Origin: BRHc4a sp049323915
GTDB taxonomy: Bacteria > Bacillota > Desulfotomaculia > Desulfotomaculales > Desulfocucumaceae
Direction: 5' to 3'
Assembly: GCA_049323915.1 (NCBI GenBank)
Contig: JBMOPC010000093.1
Location: 1 to 61,012, forward strand
DNA length: 61,012 nt
Made by a program: the position numbers and the translations under genes. Of this stretch, positions 41,181 to 49,807 are shown in pieces (position 1 is the stretch's first letter; each line of letters starts with the position of its first letter). Below the pieces are notes generated by a model. That model made no database searches. It saw only the letters and a list, made by a program, of their open reading frames with translations, and was not told the origin of the DNA.

Positions 41181-43631
41181 ATGGTTAGTATGGTGACTGA
41201 CCTCGCAGTAACTGAACTCTTTGACATAAAACCTGACGAGGGGAAAATTGATTTCCGGGGCGACCGGATGCTGTTGTTCAGGGCCGATGTCCTTTTCCGG
41301 CTCAGGGAGGAGCTGGTGAGAAACCTGGGGGCGGACATGGCCAGGAATATACTGACGCGCTTCGGCTACCGCTGCGGAAGCAACGATGTTAATGCATTCC
41401 GGGAGTTCTTCAGTTTTGAAAAGGACTCCGACTGGATGCTGGCCGGAGTCAGGATGCATTCCCTGAAAGGAATGGTTTACTCAACCTGCACCGATCTGAC
41501 GTTTGACAGGCAGGCAGGGAGCTTCCTGATGCGGGGAACCTGGCACAATTCCTATGAGGCTGAAAACTACCTCCGCATGTACGGCCCGGCCAAAGAGCCT
41601 GTCTGCTGGACCCTGACCGGGTACGCCAGCGGGTTCGCCACCGGGTTCATGGGCCGGGATGTGGTTTGCGTTGAGACCATGTGCCAGGGTATGGGCGACC
41701 CCTATTGCACGTACGAAATAAGGACCGTTCAGGACTGGCAGGGAAAGGCCAACCGAAACATAAAGGACCTGCAGAGGAACGCCATATTAAAGAATTTCCA
41801 GACAATGCTGGAAGAGGAGCGGGAAAGGGTAAATTCCTGGCAGCTTTTAAACCAGGCCATAATTGATATAAGCACCAGCCTCAGCTCCATAAACATGCCG
41901 GCCAAAACGGTGGGCTACGCCCGGCAGCTGCTGCGGGCGGAAAAGGCCCTGATGGCGGTGGTAACCGAAAGGACTAAAAGGATACTGCTTTATGAAACCG
42001 TCAATCCCGAAAAGATAAATACCAGGGTGCTCACCGGTCCCTGCAATGTAATCAACTCCATTCTGGAAAGCCGCAGCCCGGTGGAAATTTACGGCAGGCC
42101 CCTCACCATCCGGGGTGCCGGTGTTACGGCCACAAACCTCCTTGGGGCGCCCCTGTACTTTAAAAACGAACTGATTGGGGCGCTGGTGGTGCTGAACAAA
42201 ATGGGCTGCGAACGCTTCACACAGCATGACAGGGAGATTCTTCAGTTCCTGGGGGCCCATTCAGCCCTTGCCATAGGCAACGCCAGGACCTATGAGGATA
42301 CCAACCAGAAACTGCAGGAGAACATATCCGAGCTGTACCGGGTCAACAGCCTGCTTCTTTCCCGGCACGACGAGCTTGAAAAATCAACCCGCATCCACAA
42401 CAGTCTCACTTCGCTGGTCCTGGAAGGCCACAGCCTGGAGGAAATAGGCCGCAACCTGTCCGGCATGATAGCCAGACCGGTGCTTATCGCGGACCAGTTC
42501 TTGCACGTTATATCCCACGCTGAACCAGCCGCCCCGGAGGCGGACATAAAAACATTGTGGCAGGAAATAACACAGGAAAGCATGTTTGCAGAAAAGCTTT
42601 CCTTACTTTCCTCCGACCAGCGTTTATGCACCCTGGCCGCCCGCAATGAGCCAAACCCGCGGTGCAACCTGGTTGTGGCGCCGGTAATAGCCGGGAAAGA
42701 ACATCTTGGTTTCGTGGCCACACTGGAGGGGAATCAGCCCTTAAGCCATCTGGACTGTATAGCCATGGAGCACGCCGGCACTGTAATAGCACTTGACCTG
42801 CTGCGGCAAAAAGCCTCCTTTGAAACCGAAAGAAGGCTGAAAAAGGACTTCCTGGAGGAAATACTGGAAGGCAGATACGAAAACGAAGAAATAATAATAC
42901 GCCGGGCCGAAAAATTCGGGATTAACCTTACCAATGCATTCAGGGTCATAGCCTTTGACTTCGCACCCAGGAACAATGATAACCGCAGTGGCGCCGGGGG
43001 CAAATCCTCCGGGGTTTTTTTCCAGGCCCTGGACCGGGCTGTGAAACAGGTATCTCCCAATATGGCGGTTATAGGGAAAAAGACAAACATTATAGGGCTT
43101 CTGGCAATGGACGGAGACCTTGGTGAATACCCCGCCGGTGATTTGAAAAAGATGGCCGGCCAACTGGAAAACAGGCTAAACAGCACCTTTCCGGATTTTG
43201 TCTGGTGGGCTGGAATAAGTTCTCCGTGCAGCGGCATATCCGGTTTTTCGGTTTCATACCGGGAGGCCTGCACCACCATTGACATAATAAAAACCTTGAG
43301 CTGCCGCAATAAGTGCCATGCCCATGAGTTGCTGGGAATATACGGTATTTTGAACATCAACCCGGAGCAGTTCAAAAAATTTGTCGGCCATGTCATAGGG
43401 CCGCTCTTGGATTACGATGAAAAGCACAACACACGGCTGGTGCACACGCTGAACCTTTATTTCAAAAACAACGGAAACCTGCAAAAGGCTGCAAGGGACG
43501 GTTTCATGAACTCCAGCACCATGAAATACAGACTGAGGCGCATACATGAGATAGCAAATATAAACCTAAGCGACCCGGAAGTGAACCTGCAGGTGCAGCT
43601 GGCTCTGAAAATAATTGAAGGATTAAGATAG
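41181..43631 (+). CDS. Phenol-type sensor regulator: XylR_N/V4R - GAF - PucR-type HTH
   Basis: 816 aa. Residues 1-95 resemble XylR_N and 96-180 a V4R domain, the aromatic-sensing half of DmpR/MopR. From memory, MopR binds phenol with H106 and W134 and zinc with C155, E178, C181 and C189. Here H93, W121, C142, E165, C168 and C176 have exactly the same spacing (offset 13). A coiled linker, a GAF-like domain (about 225-370) and a C-terminal PucR/CdaR-type HTH (about 755-816: NNGNLQKAARDGFMNSSTMKYRLRRI) follow. No AAA+ sigma-54 module is present, unlike DmpR. I chose the ATG at 41181 (GGGA eight bases before). It lies just upstream of the phenylphosphate synthase genes and probably activates them. 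Confidence 0.88.
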   Translation: MVSMVTDLAVTELFDIKPDEGKIDFRGDRMLLFRADVLFRLREELVRNLGADMARNILTRFGYRCGSNDVNAFREFFSFEKDSDWMLAGVRMHSLKGMVYSTCTDLTFDRQAGSFLMRGTWHNSYEAENYLRMYGPAKEPVCWTLTGYASGFATGFMGRDVVCVETMCQGMGDPYCTYEIRTVQDWQGKANRNIKDLQRNAILKNFQTMLEEERERVNSWQLLNQAIIDISTSLSSINMPAKTVGYARQLLRAEKALMAVVTERTKRILLYETVNPEKINTRVLTGPCNVINSILESRSPVEIYGRPLTIRGAGVTATNLLGAPLYFKNELIGALVVLNKMGCERFTQHDREILQFLGAHSALAIGNARTYEDTNQKLQENISELYRVNSLLLSRHDELEKSTRIHNSLTSLVLEGHSLEEIGRNLSGMIARPVLIADQFLHVISHAEPAAPEADIKTLWQEITQESMFAEKLSLLSSDQRLCTLAARNEPNPRCNLVVAPVIAGKEHLGFVATLEGNQPLSHLDCIAMEHAGTVIALDLLRQKASFETERRLKKDFLEEILEGRYENEEIIIRRAEKFGINLTNAFRVIAFDFAPRNNDNRSGAGGKSSGVFFQALDRAVKQVSPNMAVIGKKTNIIGLLAMDGDLGEYPAGDLKKMAGQLENRLNSTFPDFVWWAGISSPCSGISGFSVSYREACTTIDIIKTLSCRNKCHAHELLGIYGILNINPEQFKKFVGHVIGPLLDYDEKHNTRLVHTLNLYFKNNGNLQKAARDGFMNSSTMKYRLRRIHEIANINLSDPEVNLQVQLALKIIEGLR

Positions 43632-43948
43632 CTTAACAGCACTGCTTTCCCGTCAGAATCCAGAATCCAGAAGACAGAATCCTTATTAAAAAAGCAGCCG
43701 CCTCCAGTCCTCCCGGCCAAGGAAACAACTGGTGGCGGCTCCCGCGACACTGTATACCCCGGCCTGGCAAGCCGTTGTTTACAGCGGGCTTTCTGTTTTC
43801 AATTTATAGCAGAATGACAACCCGTGTCAAGCTGTTCAACCTGTCCGTCCCCGTGGAAAAAAGCGGCAAAAAGCCAAAAGGAAGTGATTATCGCCTTAAA
43901 AATCCCAAAATAATCCCCTTTCCTAACCTTATTTAAAGGAGGGTGGCC
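43632..43948 (+). other. Upstream region of the phenol operon
   Basis: About 315 bp. It holds a repeat fragment (CAGAATCCAGAATCCAGAAG at about 43656-43676) and a large hairpin (43696-43740: AGCCGCC-t-CCAGT pairing with ACTGG-t-GGCGGCT, T-run on the minus side). An AT-rich stretch after 43780 has TTGTTT and TTATAG hexamers that could be a weak promoter. No sigma-54 site was found. AAAGGAGGG precedes the ppsA start. Confidence 0.4.
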
Positions 43949-45784
43949 ATGTCCACACAACGCCGGTTTATTAAGCCCGGAGACGTCCCCCAGATTCCCG
44001 GGACCGAGGGCTGGGAAAGAATGTACCCCTACTATTACCGGTTCACGACGGATGACAAGGAACGGGAAGAATACGAAAACAGCATGCTGTGGTTTTATGA
44101 CGGACTGCACTACCCTGAACCCATGTACCCCTTTGACCTGATCTGGGATGAGGCATGGTATCTCGGACTTTCGCAGAACAACACCCGCATCTTTATAGTC
44201 CCTCCGGCCTATGGGGTGGACCACCGGATCATTAACGGTTATATTTACATAACCCCGGTGCCGGTCACCGACCCGAAGATTGTGGAGGAAAGAGTGCAGC
44301 ACTTCATGGAGAGGGCCGGGTACTACTACGAAAACTGGGACAGCCTCTACGGCCAGTGGAAGGGGAAAATGGAAGACCTCATCACTGAAGTTGACAGCAT
44401 TGAAATAAAAGACCTGCCGGAAATGGAAGACATATCGATTGTACATGACGGGGTGGGGCTCAGCAGCGGCTACCACCTGGTGACAAAGTACGATCACCTG
44501 ATCAACCTGGGACTGAAAGCCTGGCAGTATCACTTTGAGTTTCTGAACCTGGGCTACGCGGCTTATGTCACCTTTGCGGACATCTGCCGGAAAGCCTTCC
44601 CGGGAATAGAGGACAGCACCATAACCAAGATGATCTCGGGCATAGACGTGATACTTTTCGAGCCCGACCGGAAACTCAAGGAACTGGCCAAGGAGGCCCT
44701 AAAACTTGGCGTCGCCGGTGTTTTCAGGTCTACTGAAAACCCGGACGAGGTCATAGAAAAGCTGAAGGGCTCGGACCGGGGAGCCGAGTGGCTGGAACTG
44801 CTGGAAAAGTCCAAGCATCCCTGGTTCTACATATCCTCCGGCACCGGCTGGTATCATGACCACTGGAGCTGGTTCGACAGGCCGGAGATCCCCTTCATGT
44901 CCATCCGGAGCTACATAGGCAAGCTGGAAAACGGCGAAAGCCTTGAACGGCCGGTGGAGGAAATCCGCAAAGAGCGGGACCGTATAGTGGATGAATACTA
45001 CAGCCTGCTGCGGACCGAAGAGGACCGTCAGGCCTTCGGCCAGCTGCTTAAAATTTCCCAGACTGTATTCCCCTACGTGGAGGAGCACCTGTTCTTTGTG
45101 GAGCACTGGTTCCACACCAAATTCTACATGAAGGTCCGGGAGCTTTCCCAAATATTCGTCAGCCACGGCTTTTTCAGCGATGTGGAAGACATCTGGTACC
45201 TGAACCGCTTTGAGTTACAGCAGGCGCTGTACGACCTGGTCTGCGGGTGGGCCACCGGCGTCAAGTCCCGGGGTCCGTCCTACTGGCCCAAAGAAATAGA
45301 GTGGCGCAAGGGAGTGCTGCAGAAATTCAGGGAAAACCCGCCCCCGCCGGCGCTGGGAATTCCCCCCGAAACAGTGAATGAGCCCTTTACCATCATACTT
45401 TGGGGAATCACCACCGAACGTATCGGCGCGTGGCTTGACGCCGACACCACCGCGTCCGGCGAGATTAAAGAACTTAAAGGTTTTGCAGGGTCGGCCGGAG
45501 TGGCCGAGGGAGTGGCCAGGATGGTCCGCAGCCCGGCCGAGCTCTCCACCCTGCAGGAAGGCGAAATACTGGTGGCCCCAACCACCTCACCCAGCTGGGC
45601 GCCCATATTCTCCAAGGTTTCCGCCGTGGTCACCGACGTGGGAGGCATAATGTCCCACGCCGCCATTGTCTGCCGCGAGTACGGCCTGCCGGCGGTGGTG
45701 GGCGCTGGATATGCCACGGCAGCCATAAAAACCGGGATGAAAATAAGGGTGGACGGAAACAGCGGTGTGGTAACCATACTGTAA
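43949..45784 (+). CDS. ppsA: Phenylphosphate synthase alpha subunit-like (PEP-utilising phosphotransferase)
   Basis: A 611-aa protein with a C-terminal PEP-utilising mobile domain. The phospho-histidine signature GGIMSHAAIVCREYGLP puts the catalytic His at about 570. The long N-terminal part (GTEGWERMYPYYYRF, ENSMLWFYDGLHYPEP, GWYHDHWSWFDRPEIP) carries the substrate-binding region, not a PEP/pyruvate barrel. In Thauera aromatica phenylphosphate synthase, the ATP-grasp and His domains of PEP synthase are split in this way over PpsB and PpsA. The His relays phosphate from ATP to phenol. The next gene is the ATP-grasp partner, and a UbiD gene follows. The ATG at 43949 has AGGAGG six bases upstream. 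Another aromatic or carboxylate kinase use is possible. Confidence 0.82.
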   Translation: MSTQRRFIKPGDVPQIPGTEGWERMYPYYYRFTTDDKEREEYENSMLWFYDGLHYPEPMYPFDLIWDEAWYLGLSQNNTRIFIVPPAYGVDHRIINGYIYITPVPVTDPKIVEERVQHFMERAGYYYENWDSLYGQWKGKMEDLITEVDSIEIKDLPEMEDISIVHDGVGLSSGYHLVTKYDHLINLGLKAWQYHFEFLNLGYAAYVTFADICRKAFPGIEDSTITKMISGIDVILFEPDRKLKELAKEALKLGVAGVFRSTENPDEVIEKLKGSDRGAEWLELLEKSKHPWFYISSGTGWYHDHWSWFDRPEIPFMSIRSYIGKLENGESLERPVEEIRKERDRIVDEYYSLLRTEEDRQAFGQLLKISQTVFPYVEEHLFFVEHWFHTKFYMKVRELSQIFVSHGFFSDVEDIWYLNRFELQQALYDLVCGWATGVKSRGPSYWPKEIEWRKGVLQKFRENPPPPALGIPPETVNEPFTIILWGITTERIGAWLDADTTASGEIKELKGFAGSAGVAEGVARMVRSPAELSTLQEGEILVAPTTSPSWAPIFSKVSAVVTDVGGIMSHAAIVCREYGLPAVVGAGYATAAIKTGMKIRVDGNSGVVTIL

Positions 45785-45828
45785 GCCCGCCCGCCGGCTT
45801 TTTTCCTTAAAACAAAGGGGGGTAATCA

Positions 45829-46899
45829 GTGGACGAAAAAAAATTCGTATACTGGCTGGAGGATCTTGATAAAGAAGACCTCTACCTGGCCGGAAGAAAG
45901 TGTTGCGGCCTCGGTGAGATGCTGAGATCCGGACTGCCGGTACCCCCTGGCTTCGCCGTTTCACTAAAAGCCTACGAAACCTTTATTGACGAAACCGGGG
46001 TTGGTCGGGCCATACTTGAATACCTGGAAGATAAAGCCGACAGGCTGAAAGAAGACGTGGGCCTCATGGAAGAGATCAGCGTTCACATCAGCCAGTCAAT
46101 AGAATCAAAGCCAATGCCCGACAAAATAAGAGACGTTATTCTGGAACACTACGAAAAGCTCTGTGCAAAATCCGGGGTGCCGGACGTCAACGTTGCTATA
46201 CGTTCCAGCGGCCCGGTGAGCATGCCCGGGCAGTTCGACACCTTTTTAAACATCCACGGGCCGGAAGCAGTGATACAACATGTTAAAAAAGTATGGGCCA
46301 GCTCCTTCAACTCCAGGGCGGTAGCCTACCGGATGCAGCGGGGCATGAGGGTGGAGAGTTCCCCCATCGGGGTGGCCGTGCTTAAAATGGTCAACGCCAA
46401 GTCGTCAGGCGTTATGTTCACCCTGGACCCTCTTAATGGCGATCTTTCGAGAATTTTCTTAGAAGGAAGCTGGGGGCTGGGGGAAAGCCTGGTCAGCGGC
46501 CAGGTCACTCCCGACAAGTATACCGTAGACAAGGTAACCCTTCAGATAGCAAAGAGGGTAATCTGCTCAAAGAAAATTAAAATGGTGTACGATCCCAGCG
46601 GCCACATAATGTCTGTGGATGTGCCGCCCGAGGAAGCCGACATTCCCTGCCTGGAAGACAGAGAGGTTATTCAGCTGGCTAAGCTGGGCAAGAAAGTGGA
46701 ACAGCATTACGGCGTTCCCCAGGACCTGGAGTGGGCAGTGGATAAAGACCTGCCTCCTCCCGACAACATCATACTTCTGCAGACGCGGCCCGAGACGGTC
46801 TGGAGCAAAAAAGAAGTCCAGCCGGTGGTTAAATCCAAATCCAGCGCGCTGGAGCATATCACCAGAAACCTGCTGGCCGGTAAAAAATTCTTCTCCTAG
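45829..46899 (+). CDS. ppsB: Phenylphosphate synthase beta subunit-like (PEP synthase ATP-binding domain)
   Basis: A 356-aa protein matching only the N-terminal ATP-binding half of PEP synthase/pyruvate phosphate dikinase: GLGEMLRSGLPVPPGFAV, NVAIRSSGPVSMPGQFDTFL, VWASSFNSRAVAYR, SSGVMFTLDPLNGD, GSWGLGESLVSGQVTPD and LQTRPETVW. Alone it lacks the phospho-His domain, which the neighbouring PpsA-like protein supplies. The pair should use both ATP phosphates to phosphorylate a phenolic hydroxyl. The GTG start has AAGGGGGG upstream. PpsC, a small stimulating CBS subunit known in Thauera, is not encoded here. Confidence 0.85.
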   Translation: MDEKKFVYWLEDLDKEDLYLAGRKCCGLGEMLRSGLPVPPGFAVSLKAYETFIDETGVGRAILEYLEDKADRLKEDVGLMEEISVHISQSIESKPMPDKIRDVILEHYEKLCAKSGVPDVNVAIRSSGPVSMPGQFDTFLNIHGPEAVIQHVKKVWASSFNSRAVAYRMQRGMRVESSPIGVAVLKMVNAKSSGVMFTLDPLNGDLSRIFLEGSWGLGESLVSGQVTPDKYTVDKVTLQIAKRVICSKKIKMVYDPSGHIMSVDVPPEEADIPCLEDREVIQLAKLGKKVEQHYGVPQDLEWAVDKDLPPPDNIILLQTRPETVWSKKEVQPVVKSKSSALEHITRNLLAGKKFFS

Positions 46900-46945
46900 G
46901 GAGCGGGCCGGTCTATTTTACAAAATATAATCGGAGGTTTGATAT

Positions 46946-48361
46946 ATGGATTTAAGAGATTTTATTCAAAAATGTGACGAGATCGGAGAACTTAAGAGGA
47001 TAGAGGCAGAGGTCGACTGGAACCTGGAGCTCTCCCACATCGCAAAGATAAACGAAGAAAAAAAGGGCCCGGCCCTTCTTTTCCAGAAGCCCAAGGGATA
47101 TGGCATACCGGTGTTCACCAGCGCCTTTACCACCTCCAAAAGGCTTGCCGTGGCCCTGGATATGCCGGTGAACACCAGCATGTGCAATCTGTCCCGTCAC
47201 TGGATGGAAATGTCCATCAAACAGCTTATACCTCCCCGGGAGGTTCCTACCGGCCCGGTGATGGAGAACATAATCGAGGGCGATAATGTCAACCTCTTCG
47301 ACTTCCCCACCCCCAAGTTTTATCCCATGGACGGCGGAAGGTTCATCGGGACGGCGGTGGCCATGATCACCAAGGACCCCGACACCGGCTGGGTAAATCT
47401 GGGCACATACCGCATGATGATACTGGATGACAAATGCGTCGGAGTACAGATCATCAAGGGCAAGCACGCCGACTTTCACCTGAACAAGTACAAGGCCCTG
47501 GGCAAGCCCATGCCCGCCGCGGCCGTGATAGGCGGCGACCCCCTCAATTTCCTTACCGGAAGCACTCTGGTTTCCGCCGGAGTGTCTGAATACGACGTAA
47601 TCGGGGCGCTGAGGTGCGAGCCGGCCGATGTGATTATAAGCGACCTCACCGGGCTGCCCCTGCCGGCCACCGCCGAAATAATACTGGAGGGCGAGATAGA
47701 CCCGGTGGAGCGCCGGGAGGAAGGACCCTTCGGGGAATACACCGGCTACTACTCCGGCAAAAAGAGTGATGAGTGGCCAAAGCCCTTCATCAAGGTGAAA
47801 AGGGTGCTGCACCGCAACAACCCGATACTGTGGGCCACCTCGGTGGGGAAACCCATCACCGACACCCACATGATCCAGTCCCTGAACCGCACCGCCACGC
47901 TCTGGACCGACCTGGAGAACATGAAGATACCCGGCATCAAGTCGGTATACATACCTCCGGAGTCCACCGGCCGGTTCTGGGCCATAGTTTCGGTAAAACA
48001 GATGTACCCGGGCCACTCCATACATGTGGGCACCTCGGTCATCTCCACCACCACGGGACATTACGGCCTGAAAGGGGTCATAGTGGTGGATGAAGACATC
48101 CCGGCCGACGACTGGAACAAGGTCATGTGGGCGCTGAGCACCCGTTACGACCCCTGGAGGTCCACCGAGCTGATCAAGCGGGGGCGCTCCACCCCCCTTG
48201 ACCCGTCACTCCCCATCAACGCCAGGGACATTTGCTCCAGGATCATAATGGATGCCTGCATCCCGCACGAGTGGGACCGCAAGCCCATCGAAATCCAGCT
48301 GGACGGCGATATGGTCAAACAGGTGCTCAGTAAGTGGAAAGACTACGGGTTTGAAGATTAA
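46946..48361 (+). CDS. UbiD-family (de)carboxylase, likely phenylphosphate carboxylase subunit
   Basis: A 471-aa UbiD-type enzyme, dependent on prenylated FMN. It has the N-terminal DLRDFIQKCDEIGELKRI, and the central segments KFYPMDGGRFIGTAVAMI and EGPFGEYTGYYSGKK belong to the prFMN/metal site and the Glu-Arg catalytic dyad region. Near the C-terminus, RYDPWRSTELIKRGRSTPLDPS is typical. In the context of phenylphosphate synthase genes it probably carboxylates phenylphosphate to 4-hydroxybenzoate plus phosphate. Thauera uses two UbiD paralogues (PpcA and PpcB); only one is present here. The UbiX gene that would make its cofactor lies three genes on. Ribosome site AATCGGAGG. Confidence 0.88.
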   Translation: MDLRDFIQKCDEIGELKRIEAEVDWNLELSHIAKINEEKKGPALLFQKPKGYGIPVFTSAFTTSKRLAVALDMPVNTSMCNLSRHWMEMSIKQLIPPREVPTGPVMENIIEGDNVNLFDFPTPKFYPMDGGRFIGTAVAMITKDPDTGWVNLGTYRMMILDDKCVGVQIIKGKHADFHLNKYKALGKPMPAAAVIGGDPLNFLTGSTLVSAGVSEYDVIGALRCEPADVIISDLTGLPLPATAEIILEGEIDPVERREEGPFGEYTGYYSGKKSDEWPKPFIKVKRVLHRNNPILWATSVGKPITDTHMIQSLNRTATLWTDLENMKIPGIKSVYIPPESTGRFWAIVSVKQMYPGHSIHVGTSVISTTTGHYGLKGVIVVDEDIPADDWNKVMWALSTRYDPWRSTELIKRGRSTPLDPSLPINARDICSRIIMDACIPHEWDRKPIEIQLDGDMVKQVLSKWKDYGFED

Positions 48362-48513
48362 AAAATAGTTTCGCCGGTCCGGGCGCCCGCAACCGGGGGC
48401 GCCCGGGCAAAGGCGGCATCGGGGCAGGCCTCTGCCCAAAAGCGGCCTTGCAGCAGATACGCATGTTACCAATTTCACATACTGCTGCAATCCCGCCCAA
48501 GAGGGGTGATAAA

Positions 48514-49785
48514 TTGAGCAAAACCATTGTAATAATCAGCACCCTCGACACCAAGGGGGCCGAGACACAGTACCTACGGGAGCAGATTGAAAAAAAAGGA
48601 TACCGGACAACAATAATAGACGTTGGCACAAAGGGTTCGGCCGCCATAAAGGCGGACATAGGCAGGGATGAAGTACTGGCCGCCGGGGCCGGGGAAAATG
48701 ATCCGGAAAAAATAAAGTCCGTAAGGCCAAGGCTGATTCAGGCCATGTCCTCGGGGGCCGCCGCCAGGGTAAAGGAACTTCACTCCGCCGGCAGCCTTGA
48801 CGGAATCATAAGCATAGGCGGCGCCACCGGAACTCTGATGGGCACCAATGTAATGCGGACCCTTCCATTTGGCGTTCCCAAGCTGATGGTATCCAGCGTG
48901 GCCGCGGCCAGGGGGCTTACCAGCAGGTATTTTGGCTCGTCGGATATTGAAATAATGCATTCGGTCATTGATTTCACCGGTATGAACGACCTGATGCGAA
49001 ACGTGCTGGACAGGGCGGCCGGGGCCATAACGGGAGCGGTTGAGGGCGGCGGGCCCTGCGCGGAGATACTGAAGAAAAGACAAAGGGGCCGCATTCTGGT
49101 GGCCATGACCCAGATGAGCATGTCCGAAAGATGCGCCTCGGTGGTCAGGGAGCAGCTTGAAAGCGAAGGCTGCCAGGTGGTGGGGTTTTCGGCCACCGGT
49201 GTGGCGGATAAGGCCATGGAGGAACTGATAGAAAAAGACGGCCTGTTCGACGCCGTTATAGACCTGGCCCCCGGGGGGGTGGCCGAGGAAATTCTGGGAG
49301 GGACCCGGGCGTCCGGCCCCAACCGGCTGGAGGCCGCGGGCAAAATGGGCCTGCCCCAGGTGATTGCACCTTCCTGCGTAAACCTTATGACCCCCCCCAA
49401 GAGTAAATACAAACCTGACTATTACAATCGCAAAAAATACGACCTTGACGAACTGCGCACCTTTCTGCGGTGCTCCCCCGAAGAGCTGGTCAAAGTGGCC
49501 GGTGTCTTCGCCGAAAAGCTCAACCGGGCCAGGGGGACGGTGAAGTTTCTGGTGCCGCTCCGGGGCTGGTCCGGCATAGACGATGTCAACTCGGTGCTTT
49601 ATGAGCCTGAAACAGACCTTATATTTGTCCATGAGCTGAAAAGGCGGCTTACCGGCAGGATAGAAATCAGGGAAATCAACGCCAACCTGGAAGACCCTGA
49701 GTTTGCCCTGGCGGTGGTCAGGGCCTTTAAAGACGTGATGGTTATGCGGCGCTGGCCGTGCGAGCCGGCAGCCGTGGAGAAATGA
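48514..49785 (+). CDS. Tm-1-like ATP-binding (UPF0261) protein
   Basis: A 423-aa protein of the UPF0261/Tm-1-like family: TIVIISTLDTKGAETQYLRE at the N-terminus, IISIGGATGTLMGTNVM, MVSSVAAARGLTSRYFG, then MNDLMRNVLDRAAGAITGAVE. The plant homologue Tm-1 binds a viral replicase; the bacterial function is not established. The family more often sits with a phosphoenolpyruvate-hydrolase-like TIM-barrel gene, which is absent here. Placed between the UbiD and CoA-ligase genes, it may act in phenol carboxylation, for example as an ATP-dependent activator. The TTG at 48514 has GAGGGGTG five to six bases upstream; the longer frame from 48448 is less likely. Confidence 0.82.
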   Translation: MSKTIVIISTLDTKGAETQYLREQIEKKGYRTTIIDVGTKGSAAIKADIGRDEVLAAGAGENDPEKIKSVRPRLIQAMSSGAAARVKELHSAGSLDGIISIGGATGTLMGTNVMRTLPFGVPKLMVSSVAAARGLTSRYFGSSDIEIMHSVIDFTGMNDLMRNVLDRAAGAITGAVEGGGPCAEILKKRQRGRILVAMTQMSMSERCASVVREQLESEGCQVVGFSATGVADKAMEELIEKDGLFDAVIDLAPGGVAEEILGGTRASGPNRLEAAGKMGLPQVIAPSCVNLMTPPKSKYKPDYYNRKKYDLDELRTFLRCSPEELVKVAGVFAEKLNRARGTVKFLVPLRGWSGIDDVNSVLYEPETDLIFVHELKRRLTGRIEIREINANLEDPEFALAVVRAFKDVMVMRRWPCEPAAVEK

Positions 49786-49807
49786 GAATTATAAGGAGGA
49801 GACGGTA

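Noticed and set aside
48574..49632. 352-codon minus-strand open frame
   Set aside because: Shadow of the UPF0261 gene. No start signal, and the composition is typical of antisense frames in GC-rich DNA.
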